Shown: piece after piece, positions 1 to 8,015 of the stretch | Layout: each line of letters begins with the position of its first letter | Position numbering within the stretch: position 1 is the first letter of the stretch | The notes under the pieces: model-generated | Databases searched by the model: none | What the model saw: only the letters and a program-made list of their open reading frames with translations | Told to the model about the DNA's origin: nothing | Assembly (NCBI GenBank): GCA_965261915.1 | Contig: CBDHDW010000013.1 | Location: 1,860,001 to 1,924,000, forward strand | Reading direction: 5' to 3' | Length of the DNA: 64,000 nt | DNA from: JAIBDK01 sp965261915 | GTDB lineage: Bacteria > Pseudomonadota > Gammaproteobacteria > Arenicellales > Poriferihabitantaceae | Program-made: the position numbers and the translations under genes

Positions 1-333
1 CACACTGTGGTTGCAGATCAATGTACCGGTTGCAAACTTTGCATTCCGGTCTGTCCTACAGACTGTATCGATTTGGTTCAACCTGCGGCGCTTGCCAGTG
101 ATATTGAAAGCCGCTGGCTGGGCTACGGTCAGGCTCAGGTCGCCCGCGCAAGAGTTAATACTGAAAATCGCCTGATTCGTATCTCGAAGCGTGAAACCGA
201 GCGTGCTAGGCAAAAACAAATCGCCAAAAAAGAACAACTGCAGCAAGAAATCAGGAACGCAATACAACGTAAAAAACAGGAATCCGAACGCATCAGCAAT
301 CCGGGACGGATCATTCCTAAAATCAATTTTTAG
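1..333 (+). CDS. rnfB: RnfB/RsxB electron-transport subunit, C-terminal part
   Basis: The gene enters from the left edge; the reading frame is already open at base 1. The visible 110 residues start in a ferredoxin domain with the cluster motif CTGCKLCIPVCPTDC, which binds a 4Fe-4S cluster. A basic, Gln/Lys/Arg-rich helical tail follows, as in RnfB proteins that end in a charged extension. RnfB is the peripheral iron-sulfur subunit of the membrane Rnf complex, which moves electrons between NADH and ferredoxin coupled to ion flow. The nth gene follows 7 bases later, an rnf-nth linkage seen in many proteobacteria. The family call is firm; the N-terminal half lies outside the window. Confidence 0.85.
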   Translation, partial: HTVVADQCTGCKLCIPVCPTDCIDLVQPAALASDIESRWLGYGQAQVARARVNTENRLIRISKRETERARQKQIAKKEQLQQEIRNAIQRKKQESERISNPGRIIPKINF

Positions 334-340
334 CCTTCAG

Positions 341-973
341 ATGCAACCGAGACAAATCACTACTGCTTTCAACAGGCTTAAAAAACAAATGCCTGACCCT
401 ACAACAGAGCTCAGCTACAATACTGTGTTTGAACTGCTGGTTTCCGTCATTCTTTCGGCACAGGCAACGGATGTTTCGGTCAATCTGGCCACCGACAAAC
501 TCTACGCTGTGGCGAATACACCTGAATCCATCAAAGCGCTTGGGGTGAGCGGCCTCAAGCAATATATAAAGACCATTGGCCTATTTAACACTAAAGCACA
601 AAACGTCATTAAAACTTGTGATTTTCTGATAGAAAAACATAATGGCGTGGTCCCACAAACTCGCGAAGAGCTTGAAGCGCTTGCCGGGGTGGGCCGAAAA
701 ACCGCAAATGTCATTCTCAATACGGCATTCGGACAGCCCACCATTGCCGTAGATACCCATATTTTCCGCGTCTCAAATCGAACAGGCATCGCTCCCGGGA
801 AAGATGTATTAACAGTTGAAAAAGCACTGCTGGAACGCGTTCCGGAGCGGTTCAAACTCGACGCTCATCACTGGCTAATCCTGCATGGGCGGTATACCTG
901 TATTGCGCGAAAGCCAAAATGTCGGGGATGTATTTTGAGCGATATATGCGATTCCGCATTTGAATACGGCTAG
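341..973 (+). CDS. nth: Endonuclease III (DNA glycosylase/AP lyase)
   Basis: Base-excision repair enzyme that removes oxidised pyrimidines and cleaves the abasic site. The start at 341 gives 211 residues, the length of E. coli Nth; an upstream in-frame start at 191 would overlap rnfB and add an unrelated lysine-rich stretch. The helix-hairpin-helix GVGRKTAN carries the catalytic lysine at residue 120, and the aspartate of VDTH is residue 138, the same numbers as in E. coli. The C-terminal 4Fe-4S ligands are Cys187, 194, 197 and 203 (spacing 6-2-5). It lies 7 bases after rnfB and is probably co-transcribed. Confidence 0.96.
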   Translation: MQPRQITTAFNRLKKQMPDPTTELSYNTVFELLVSVILSAQATDVSVNLATDKLYAVANTPESIKALGVSGLKQYIKTIGLFNTKAQNVIKTCDFLIEKHNGVVPQTREELEALAGVGRKTANVILNTAFGQPTIAVDTHIFRVSNRTGIAPGKDVLTVEKALLERVPERFKLDAHHWLILHGRYTCIARKPKCRGCILSDICDSAFEYG

Positions 974-1063
974 CTTTTTTACGGAGCATTAGGAACTTCG
1001 TCTATAATTTACGCACTAAGATACGACTCACTTTAGCATTACAAATCGAGACTAAATTTATAA

Positions 1064-2032
1064 ATGGATACCACTGTAAGCCATAATTTCAATGACGCTC
1101 TAAAGTTGCACGACTGTTTCCCCCTGAAACGGGCAAAGCTGTCACAACTGCAAATAAACATTGGCTATCTTTGCAACCAGGCTTGTGAGCACTGCCATGT
1201 GGAAGCGGGTCCCAAGCGAACTGAAATGATGTCATGGGAAATCATGTCCAAAATTGTCCAGTGGGCAGGAGAAAACCAGATTGAATCAGTGGATATTACC
1301 GGTGGCGCTCCCGAGATGATTCCGAATTTTCGCGAGTTTTGCGATGCGTTTATCGCTAAAGGCATTCAGATAACCTCGCGTTGCAATATTACCGTCCAAT
1401 ACGAGCCCGGTCAGGAGGATCTTGCACAATGGTACGCCGACCGGAAGATTCGACTGGCTTGTTCCCTACCCTGCTACCGTCAGGAAAATGTTGATCAACA
1501 GCGCGGCAAGGGCGTATTTGGAAAGAGCATATCCGGTTTACAGGCACTTAACTCAGTGGGTTACGGAATAAATCCGGAGTTGAACATCGATCTCGTCTAT
1601 AACCCGGTCGGTCCGCACCTGCCGCCGGCACAAAATAAACTTGAACAGGAGTACAAGGCAAAACTGCAAAACGATTTTGGCATTGTTTTTAACAATTTAC
1701 TGACGATTACCAATTTACCAATTAAACGCTATGAGCATTTCCTGAAACGAACAGGACAGCTGACAAGCTACATACAATTACTCGTGGACAACTTTAATCC
1801 TTCAACCGTCCCACCATTAATGTGCCGACACCTAATCAGCGTTGATTGGCAGGGTTACGTTTATGATTGCGATTTCAATCAAATGCTGGAAATGCCATTG
1901 GCGATCAGTGGAAAAACACAACTTTGGGAAATTCAAGGAAGCACATTGGAAAACGGCCCTATTGCCGTTGCCAAACACTGTTACGGCTGTACTGCTGGTG
2001 CGGGCAGCAGCTGCGGCGGCGCGCTCACATAG
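1064..2032 (+). CDS. arsS: ArsS-type radical SAM protein
   Basis: 322 residues. The radical SAM motif CNQACEHC (Cys37, 41, 44) is followed by HVEAGPKR, typical of the arsenosugar-biosynthesis radical SAM family ArsS (formerly the 'radical SAM/Cys-rich domain' family). The C-terminus is Cys-rich: CRH near 257, YDCDF near 268, and CYGCTAGAGSSCGG at the end. In characterised clusters ArsS works with the methyltransferase ArsM on arsenic-nucleoside intermediates. No arsM lies nearby, so the substrate here is inferred. It is monocistronic on the plus strand and converges with yqaA. Confidence 0.8.
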   Translation: MDTTVSHNFNDALKLHDCFPLKRAKLSQLQINIGYLCNQACEHCHVEAGPKRTEMMSWEIMSKIVQWAGENQIESVDITGGAPEMIPNFREFCDAFIAKGIQITSRCNITVQYEPGQEDLAQWYADRKIRLACSLPCYRQENVDQQRGKGVFGKSISGLQALNSVGYGINPELNIDLVYNPVGPHLPPAQNKLEQEYKAKLQNDFGIVFNNLLTITNLPIKRYEHFLKRTGQLTSYIQLLVDNFNPSTVPPLMCRHLISVDWQGYVYDCDFNQMLEMPLAISGKTQLWEIQGSTLENGPIAVAKHCYGCTAGAGSSCGGALT

Positions 2033-2050
2033 TGTAAAAATAATTGCTAA

Positions 2051-2509
2051 CTATGGCGGAACGGAAACCCATGGTTGAGCGAATAGCCAAAGCAAAACGG
2101 CATAGCGAACCAGCTTACCCAGAAAAATCATAAACACACTTGGCCATAGCGGTAATTTCAAATAGCCCGCTGCCACACACAATGGATCACCAATGATTGG
2201 CATCCAGCTAAAAAACAGCACCGGCACCCCTATTTTCTTTACCCGCTCAAGCGCGGAAGGGCTTAACGTGAAAAGCCGCTCAGTTTTTTTGTGCCAATCT
2301 GTTTTCGATAGCCCTAATGCGAGCAATGCCCCCATATAAAAGGTAATCATGGCACCCAGTGTATTGCCAATGGTTGCCACTGATAATAAACCAGGCCAAG
2401 CATAGTCACCGGACTGAAACAAATAGTACAACAAGACCTCTACGCCACCGGGCAGCACTGTCGATGCAAGCAAAGAACCGATAAAAAGAGAGAGCCATCC
2501 CGATGTCAT
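2051..2509 (-). CDS. yqaA: YqaA family small membrane protein
   Basis: 152 residues with about four hydrophobic segments. The pattern resembles E. coli YqaA, a distant DedA/SNARE-associated (VTT) protein: an N-terminal ST-LPGG-EV loop, a GNTLGAM helix, then SWMPIIGDPLC and the C-terminal LGKLVRY segment. DedA-type proteins are inner-membrane and linked to lipid transport and envelope homeostasis; YqaA itself is not well defined. It is convergent with the radical SAM gene, leaving an 18-base gap. Confidence 0.8.
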   Translation of the reverse strand: MTSGWLSLFIGSLLASTVLPGGVEVLLYYLFQSGDYAWPGLLSVATIGNTLGAMITFYMGALLALGLSKTDWHKKTERLFTLSPSALERVKKIGVPVLFFSWMPIIGDPLCVAAGYLKLPLWPSVFMIFLGKLVRYAVLLWLFAQPWVSVPP

Positions 2510-2661
2510 TGACTGAATTTAAGTTCCAAAATCCGGCAAACAACAATTGTAATCCGCATAGTTACTCAATAGTATTCGGGATTCGCGAAATCAGACCCCA
2601 TAAGATCAGGGCCGAGCAAATGTTTTTTAATCCTTTTTAATTTCAATTCAGGAAAACACTC

Positions 2662-3060
2662 ATGGCAAAACCATCCGTATATCGAATTAACGAAGTAGCC
2701 GACAGGCTCGACTCACTGCCCGAAGGCGGTACATTCATCAAGCCTTTCGTCAACACCAAGATGGGTGCAAGCATGGCGGGAGGACTCAACTTCCTAAACA
2801 ATGCATCAATTCCTTGGGATTTAACCTGTGATGAACTCATTTATTGTCATCAAGGCAAGTTTCGCATGGTCGTAGACGGCGAAAAATACGAACTGAATCC
2901 AGGTGATTTGATGTACATACCCAAAGACAACCACGTCATTTACGAATCAGACGGTAAATGTGTCATCTTCTATGCGGCATATCCGGTTAACTGGAAAGAG
3001 CTTTCCGGTGTAACACATGTTCCCGGAATCGATCCGGATGAAATGCCGACTTCTGAGTAA
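2662..3060 (+). CDS. EutQ-like cupin protein
   Basis: 132 residues forming a single cupin barrel. The segment from about residue 50 (IPWDLTCDELIYCHQG) through GDLMYIPKDNHV to FYAAYPVNW parallels the C-terminal cupin of EutQ. EutQ has an acetate-kinase-related role in ethanolamine metabolism, but no other eut gene is visible, so that role is not assigned. The start is supported by an upstream AGGAAA ribosome-binding site. The gene stands alone with about 100 bases before the next gene. Confidence 0.75.
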   Translation: MAKPSVYRINEVADRLDSLPEGGTFIKPFVNTKMGASMAGGLNFLNNASIPWDLTCDELIYCHQGKFRMVVDGEKYELNPGDLMYIPKDNHVIYESDGKCVIFYAAYPVNWKELSGVTHVPGIDPDEMPTSE

Positions 3061-3157
3061 GTTAAACCACAGGGTTTATATTGGCAAGTGGCGCAACGTC
3101 ACTTGCCAACCAGGGTGCTGATAAACCCAGCGACAGCGTGGGCAAATTCAGTTTCCA

Positions 3158-3958
3158 ATGTCATCTACAATGCAACTCACCAAACAACAAATTGACGATT
3201 TTAAAAAACACGGTGCCGTGGTTATCCGTAACGCATTTCCCGGCTGGATTGAACCCTTAAAAGCAGGTATCGAAAAAAATCTCGCCATCCCCGGGCCATT
3301 CGTTAGAGATTACAACGACAACAACGCTGGAAGATTTTTTGGAGATTACTGTAACTGGGATCGTATTGAAGAATATCGAAACTTTTTGTTCCATTCGCCC
3401 GCGGCTTCGATTGCAGGACAACTTATGGAATCGCAATCGGTTCGGCTTTTTCACGAACACGTACTGGTGAAGGAAACCGCTACCGCCATCGCCACGCCCT
3501 GGCACCACGACCAGCCATATTACTGCGTGGACGGTACTCAAAACTGTAGTCTCTGGTTAGCATTAGACCCTGTTGATAGAAATACGACACTTGAGTTTGT
3601 TAGTGGATCGCATCGTCTGGGAAAGTGGTTCAGCCCACAAAGATTTGACAAAACACCCTTGTATGACAATGATGGATTTGAGCCACTACCCGATATAGAC
3701 GAAAACCGGGATCAGTACGATGTACTGGGTTGGGCGGTTGAACCGGGCGATGCTGTGGCGTTTCATTTTTTAACATTACACGGCTCACCCGGAAACGAAT
3801 CAACCCATATTCGGCGCAGAGCGTTTTCCAGTCGATGGGTTGGCGATGATGCCAGATTCGCAATACGTCAAGGTAAGACCTCTCCGCCATTTCCGGATTG
3901 CCTGCTGAAACACGGAGATAAACTCGATAGCCCGGAATTTCCTCAGGTTATCGGCTGA
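3158..3958 (+). CDS. Phytanoyl-CoA dioxygenase (PhyH) family oxygenase
   Basis: 266 residues. Fe(II)/2-oxoglutarate oxygenase features are visible: the HxD pair in PWHHDQPYY (His116, Asp118), the distal histidine in LTLHGSPGN (His208), and the arginine-rich RRRAFSSRW strand that would bind 2-oxoglutarate. Family members hydroxylate acyl-CoAs, ectoine or small natural products; the substrate cannot be read from sequence. An alternative ATG lies four codons downstream. Only remnants follow it. Confidence 0.82.
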   Translation: MSSTMQLTKQQIDDFKKHGAVVIRNAFPGWIEPLKAGIEKNLAIPGPFVRDYNDNNAGRFFGDYCNWDRIEEYRNFLFHSPAASIAGQLMESQSVRLFHEHVLVKETATAIATPWHHDQPYYCVDGTQNCSLWLALDPVDRNTTLEFVSGSHRLGKWFSPQRFDKTPLYDNDGFEPLPDIDENRDQYDVLGWAVEPGDAVAFHFLTLHGSPGNESTHIRRRAFSSRWVGDDARFAIRQGKTSPPFPDCLLKHGDKLDSPEFPQVIG

Positions 3959-3974
3959 TCAGGATTTCAACGCA

Positions 3975-4181
3975 TTATCGATGAAGATTATTCAGGCAGG
4001 TACCGCGCATAAGTAAACCTTCTTTCCGGGTAAAAACTACAAACTTCCTCATACCCAATCCAATTACTGTCATCAGATCGGCGGCACTCATTCCAAAGCA
4101 AAGCAAACCGGACATTGCTTCAAAACTGCCAAATAATCGCCATTGCTTATCGAACACCAAATCACCGTACCCAATGTAACA
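3975..4181 (-). pseudogene. Ion-channel remnant (GYGD selectivity filter)
   Basis: Reading the minus strand from about 4181 gives CYIGYGDLVFDKQWRLFGSF, then an EAMSGLLCFGMSAADLM helix and a short basic tail. This matches the pore loop and last transmembrane helix of two-TM ion channels (Ion_trans_2), where T-x-GYGD is the potassium filter. The pore helix and first TM segment are missing, and an in-frame TAG lies immediately upstream at 4182-4184. It is therefore a truncated remnant, not a working channel gene. Confidence 0.6.
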
Positions 4182-4259
4182 CTACCTGGCAGGAGATTTT
4201 TTCACAGTCTCGTAACCGAAAAGCCAGATTTTTGTGGGTGTCCATTATACTGTATCATT

Positions 4260-4287
4260 AAGACCCCTACTAAAAGGGGTCTTTTTT
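4260..4287. terminator. Rho-independent terminator
   Basis: A perfect 8-bp stem (AAGACCCC / GGGGTCTT) with an 8-base loop, followed by a run of six T on the plus strand. It sits beyond the PhyH gene and the channel remnant. Confidence 0.75.
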
Positions 4288-4401
4288 ATTGTCAAACCAT
4301 TATAGAAACCCAATAATCGCAGGGGCGGAAAATTTTCCGTCCTGACTTTCATGTTATCGGGTGGATGGTGTTTTATCGGGCGAATGATTATTCGCCCCTG
4401 C

Positions 4402-4486
4402 GAGACTGCCCACTATCGTGTTAGGTGGAAAACCCTTGTGGGTTTGGCTGTTTTACTGGATTCCTGCCTGCGAGACTGTGCAACAA
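4402..4486 (+). repeat. Truncated MITE-like repeat copy
   Basis: This stretch matches the repeat at 12071-12209: GGTGGAAAACCCTTG-GGGTTTGGCTGTTTTACTGG-TTCCTGC is shared with few changes. The outer end reads GAGACTG at 4402, and a second end GAGACTGTGCAAC begins at 4472. The right half of the element is absent. It lies next to the IS1182 transposase gene. The rest of the 4182-4518 gap holds only the terminator and repeat debris. Confidence 0.65.
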
Positions 4487-4518
4487 ACGCCGACTCACCC
4501 ACTATTGAGACTTTTGAG

Positions 4519-6138
4519 TCAGGCACGGGTAAAAAGGTTCTTATTAAAAGCAGGCGGGTGAAATAAGTTTGTTTGCTGCGACAATAAGTATTTCTGGCAT
4601 AAATAATCGAATAGTGGACGCAAAAAAGGAAGATGTCGCTTGATTGCTTGCATGACGACTGCAATATCGCCTGCTTTTATAGCCAACAGCAGTTGATTGA
4701 ACAGCCTTGTGCCTAGCAGGTTCAAAACACGCTTAAAGTTATAGCAAAACATAATCAATGCGTTTTCACCGGATACTTTTTCTTTGCCTCTGACCAGGTA
4801 GTGATCCCAGCCTAATGACCGCTTTATGGTGCCAAAAGGATGCTCCACAATCGCCCCTCTTCTTTTGCTAATCGCCTTGGCTGATTCTGTTTGCATAGAC
4901 TTGCGATAGGCTTGTATAAAGGCTTCATGTTCCCACCGCCATATTCTTCGGTGCGGCGTTTGCTTTGCTAAACACTCACTGCGCACAGGGCAAGCCTTGC
5001 AATCTGTGGCACTGGTGCTGTAAATAAACCCAAGCTTGCCTTTGGATAGGCTTTTGGTTGCACTTTTTTTCAGTGTTTTGTCGTTAGGGCAGGTGTATTC
5101 GTCTTGCTCCTCGTTATAGACAAACTCATCTTTCGTGTATCTGCCGGCTTTCTTTTGTTTCTGTTGTGTATCAATCGGCGGGATAATCGGGTAGATTTTG
5201 TCATCAACACAGTTCTTTATCTCTTTTGCACTGTGATAGCCCTTGTCGGCAACCACAGCCAAAGTCTTAAGGGCTAAGGTTTCTTTCGCCTGACTTGCCA
5301 TCTGATGCAACTGCTGTGCGTCATTGCCTTGACTTGATACATCCGTTGCGACAATCAGCTTTGCTTTGTCATCCACCGCAATTTGGCAGTTATAAGCGAC
5401 CAGATGATGCGCTGGTTTGCACATCAATGCGGCATCCGGGTCGGTTGTGTTATGTTGCTTCTTGTCCAATTGCTCTAAGGTATTCAAATCCTCTTCCAGC
5501 TTTTGTTTGCGCTCTTTAAGTGCTTGTATTTTATCAATCAAATCAGGATTATCCAGAGTCTGTTCCGGTTCCTCCTGCTGGTCTGTGGTGTTTAATAAGT
5601 TCAGGTAGTCCTCAATAGCCTGCGTTACCCTGGCTATTTTTTTATCCACAGTGGCTTTAACAATCAAGGTATTTTTGGACGCATTGGCTCGCAAAAACGC
5701 TCCATCCAGTGCCACTAATTGACCTTCAATGAGATTGATGTTTTGGCACAGCAAAACAAATTCCTTAAACGTATTCTTGAGTGCTGCGGCATTATTTTTT
5801 CTAAAATTAGCAATCGTCTTATAGGTGGGCTTTAAGCCTTGCAATAACCAGATAAGCTCGATATTTCTATGGGTTTCCCGAGCCAGATGGCGGGAACTTC
5901 TTATTTTATTGGTATAGCCGTAAATGTAGAGTTTCAGCATCAATTTTGGGCAAAAGGCGGGGCGACCATTGTTGTTTTTGTCACTGTATTTGGTCTTAAA
6001 GTCTAAGGCATCCACCTCTAAGCTATCGACATAGGCATCAATAACACGAACTGGATCATTCTCGCCGACATAGTCCTCTAGCCGCTCTGGAAATAACAGT
6101 TGTTGTTGGCGATTTAATCCACGTATGTAATCACTCAT
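4519..6138 (-). CDS. IS1182-family transposase
   Basis: 539 residues, apparently intact. It has the IS1182 layout: an N-terminal IRG-NRQQQLLFP segment and GRPAFCPKLMLKLYIYGY helical block, then a DDE core with Asp145 (VALDGAFL), Asp298 (VVADKGYH) and Glu432 (EHPFGTIKRSLG). A Cys-rich insert (CKACPVRSEC, about 380) precedes the last catalytic residue, usual for this family. I could not identify matching terminal inverted repeats, so element limits are not given. It probably moves itself only. Confidence 0.9.
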   Translation of the reverse strand: MSDYIRGLNRQQQLLFPERLEDYVGENDPVRVIDAYVDSLEVDALDFKTKYSDKNNNGRPAFCPKLMLKLYIYGYTNKIRSSRHLARETHRNIELIWLLQGLKPTYKTIANFRKNNAAALKNTFKEFVLLCQNINLIEGQLVALDGAFLRANASKNTLIVKATVDKKIARVTQAIEDYLNLLNTTDQQEEPEQTLDNPDLIDKIQALKERKQKLEEDLNTLEQLDKKQHNTTDPDAALMCKPAHHLVAYNCQIAVDDKAKLIVATDVSSQGNDAQQLHQMASQAKETLALKTLAVVADKGYHSAKEIKNCVDDKIYPIIPPIDTQQKQKKAGRYTKDEFVYNEEQDEYTCPNDKTLKKSATKSLSKGKLGFIYSTSATDCKACPVRSECLAKQTPHRRIWRWEHEAFIQAYRKSMQTESAKAISKRRGAIVEHPFGTIKRSLGWDHYLVRGKEKVSGENALIMFCYNFKRVLNLLGTRLFNQLLLAIKAGDIAVVMQAIKRHLPFLRPLFDYLCQKYLLSQQTNLFHPPAFNKNLFTRA

Positions 6139-6324
6139 AAAGCCTCTATTTAATGATTAGAATCAGCTAGTTAGGTTTGTTATTATATCATAATTAAGCT
6201 AGGGTTTGGATGTTTATTACCGTCATTATTGGGTATTTTTGCAGGGATGGTGTATTGGTTTGAAATGCCAGCAACGTCGGTGAATTAGGGCAGTAATGAG
6301 AATGTGACCAAGGGTGGTGGTTTT

Positions 6325-6509
6325 TTTGCACAGTCTCTTTCGCAGGAATGACGGGGCGGTGCAGGAACGCCGTATATTGGTTTTTTTGCACAGTCTCTTC
6401 CGCGGGAATGACGAATTTCGCGGGAATGACGAATTTCGCGGGAATGACGAATTTCGTGGGAATGACAAATGTCGCAGGAACGACGAATATTGGTTTTTTG
6501 CATAGTCTC
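6325..6509 (+). repeat. Cluster of MITE-like element ends
   Basis: Three copies of the element end lie in the same orientation: TTGCACAGTCTC ending at 6337 and 6397, and TTGCATAGTCTC ending at 6509. Each is preceded by a TTGGTTTTTT-type tract and by GGAATGACG-type sequence. These correspond to the right part of the 139-bp element at 12071-12209. Left ends are missing, so this looks like tandem partial copies. The remaining bases of the 6139-6589 gap show no gene. Confidence 0.7.
6398..6487 (+). repeat. Five tandem 18-bp repeats
   Basis: Units start at 6398, 6416, 6434, 6452 and 6470; the consensus is TTTCGCGGGAATGACGAA. Units 2 and 3 are identical, and 1, 4 and 5 carry one to four changes. 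The unit contains the GGAATGAC word also found in the MITE-like copies. Because 18 is a multiple of three, long spurious frames (repeating F-V-I-P-A-K on the minus strand) cross it. There are no spacers, so it is not CRISPR. Confidence 0.85.
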
Positions 6510-6589
6510 GGAAGCGGGACTTGCTTGATAATCCCCCTGCTACCATTGACAACGGTTTTTGTGCGGCTGAAGCCGCAGTTCCGATCATT

Positions 6590-7846
6590 ATGCAAAGCTC
6601 TTTAGGGTCAAAATCTGTCGTTGTGAAACCGTCCATCCTTGTTTTAACGTCAACCTTTCCGCGGTTTGAAGACGACCATGAACCCCGATTTGTCGCGGAT
6701 CTCTGTCTGAATCTGCTCGAGAGCCATGACGTTGTCGTTTTAACCCAACACCGGCCGGGAACCGCAACCGAAGAATATTATCATGGCATACGGGTTATGC
6801 GGTTTAGATACGCCCCGGAGTTTATGGAAATCCTGTCAGAATCAGGCGGGATGCTCAATACCCTGAAGCAAAATCCGTTGGCGTGGCTGCTGGTGCCGCT
6901 TTTTATTATTGCCCAGATATTCGCCGTTTCCAAAGCAATTTCGACGTGTAAACCTGACATTATTCATTCGCATTGGATAATTCCGCAGTCTTTCTCCGCT
7001 TGCGCGCTTCGAAGATGGTCAAAAAAGGCGCGAATTCCGCTTATTGTCACCGCCCATGGCGGCGATATCTATGGTTTCAAAAACGCCAGCTTCACGCGTT
7101 TGAAAAAATGGCTTGTCGGCTCCTGCGACAGGTTATGTGTGGTAAGCAAAGTCATGGGCGAATTTGCGGTTGAAAATCTTGATATAAACGCTGAGAAAAT
7201 TGCCATCGGTCCCATGGGTGTGGAGTTGCAGCGTACTTTTGTGCCGGGTGCTTCGCACAAAAGAGTGTCCGGTAAAATTGCGTTTGTCGGCAGGCTGGTG
7301 GAAAAGAAAGGGATTTCGTACCTGATTGAAGCAATCTCTATTCTTAGAAACTCAGGATACCGGTTTAGTCTCACCATTGCCGGCTATGGCCCGGATGAGG
7401 CCGCCTTAAAACGTCTTTGCACAAAATTCAACTTGCAGGATGCGGTGACATTTCAGGGCGCTCAATCGCACAAATCCATCGCTAATCTGCTGCAGCAGGC
7501 CGAAATCTGTGTACTGCCTTTTGTGCAGTCAAAAGACGGTGATATTGAAGGACTGCCGGTATCGGTATTGGAATCAATGGGCTGCAAATGTCCGGTGATT
7601 GCCGGAAATATACCCGGTATCGAAGACTTGATTACTGACGGCAAGACCGGAATCATTTGCGACTCCACTTCACCCAAAAACATATCGGATAAAATTATTT
7701 CGCTGCACCAAAGCCCGGACCTGATCAGCCAAATTGTCGAAAATGCCTATATCGAAGTCCATGACAGGTATTCCTGGCGCGCCTGTGCTGAACGTTACAA
7801 AAATATATTTAAAATATCACTCCCGGGCGGGGCGGGCAATTCGTGA
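6590..7846 (+). CDS. Glycosyltransferase family 4 protein
   Basis: About 418 residues from ATG 6590; a GTG at 6623, just before KPSILVLTSTFPR, is an equally good start. The N-terminal Rossmann domain has STFPRFEDDHEPRFV and HSHWIIPQS. The C-terminal domain has GRLVEKKG and the acid pair of EGLPVSVLESMGC, typical of GT4 retaining transferases using nucleotide sugars. It is a cytoplasmic enzyme for polysaccharide or LPS assembly. Its stop overlaps the start of the next, truncated gene, so it was part of an operon now cut off. Confidence 0.85.
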   Translation: MQSSLGSKSVVVKPSILVLTSTFPRFEDDHEPRFVADLCLNLLESHDVVVLTQHRPGTATEEYYHGIRVMRFRYAPEFMEILSESGGMLNTLKQNPLAWLLVPLFIIAQIFAVSKAISTCKPDIIHSHWIIPQSFSACALRRWSKKARIPLIVTAHGGDIYGFKNASFTRLKKWLVGSCDRLCVVSKVMGEFAVENLDINAEKIAIGPMGVELQRTFVPGASHKRVSGKIAFVGRLVEKKGISYLIEAISILRNSGYRFSLTIAGYGPDEAALKRLCTKFNLQDAVTFQGAQSHKSIANLLQQAEICVLPFVQSKDGDIEGLPVSVLESMGCKCPVIAGNIPGIEDLITDGKTGIICDSTSPKNISDKIISLHQSPDLISQIVENAYIEVHDRYSWRACAERYKNIFKISLPGGAGNS

Positions 7847-7917
7847 AAATCCTGTTTCTTTGCAAGCGAAGATACATGAGCCAGGCTGAAAACAGCGGTT
7901 TTTTGGTTTGGTATTGA
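7843..7917 (+). pseudogene. Truncated glycosyltransferase start
   Basis: GTG 7843 overlaps the previous stop codon (GTGA) and opens V-KILFLCKRRYM, the usual opening of GT4 transferases. After about 13 residues the frame runs into unrelated DNA and stops at 7915. The overlap shows this was the next gene of the operon. Its body is missing, cut where the mobile segment ending at 8015 begins. Confidence 0.55.
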
Positions 7918-8000
7918 TGGATTCGAGAATATGGGCGAAAAAATCAGGAAAGTTTATAAAAAATCACGTTGTTTGTGAGTTGCGCCGAGTGTTTTGTGGG

Positions 8001-8015
8001 TTATGCAAAGGTCTC
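8001..8015 (-). repeat. IS-like inverted-repeat end (TTATGCAAAGGTCTC)
   Basis: This is the reverse complement of the 15 bases at 12945-12959 and resembles the end at 16928. GAGACCTTTGCA ends occur in some IS5-family elements. It faces as a right end, so the element or fragment would lie to its left (about 7890-8015). No transposase remains. Confidence 0.55.

Noticed and set aside
191..340. Upstream in-frame extension of nth
   Set aside because: It overlaps rnfB, encodes a lysine-rich stretch foreign to Nth, and the 341 start reproduces E. coli residue numbering exactly.
4351..4566. 71-residue plus-strand frame before the IS1182 transposase
   Set aside because: It consists of repeat-copy sequence and runs into the transposase 3' end.
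4500..6240. Terminal inverted repeats of the IS1182 element
   Set aside because: I compared the flanks and found no convincing inverted pair, so no element limits were drawn.
6398..6487. Possible CRISPR array
   Set aside because: The units are directly adjacent with no spacers, and no cas gene is present.
6194..6636. Several overlapping frames on both strands across the 18-bp repeats (repeating F-V-I-P-A-K type peptides)
   Set aside because: They arise because the repeat period is a multiple of three; there is no start signal and the DNA is MITE-like repeat material.
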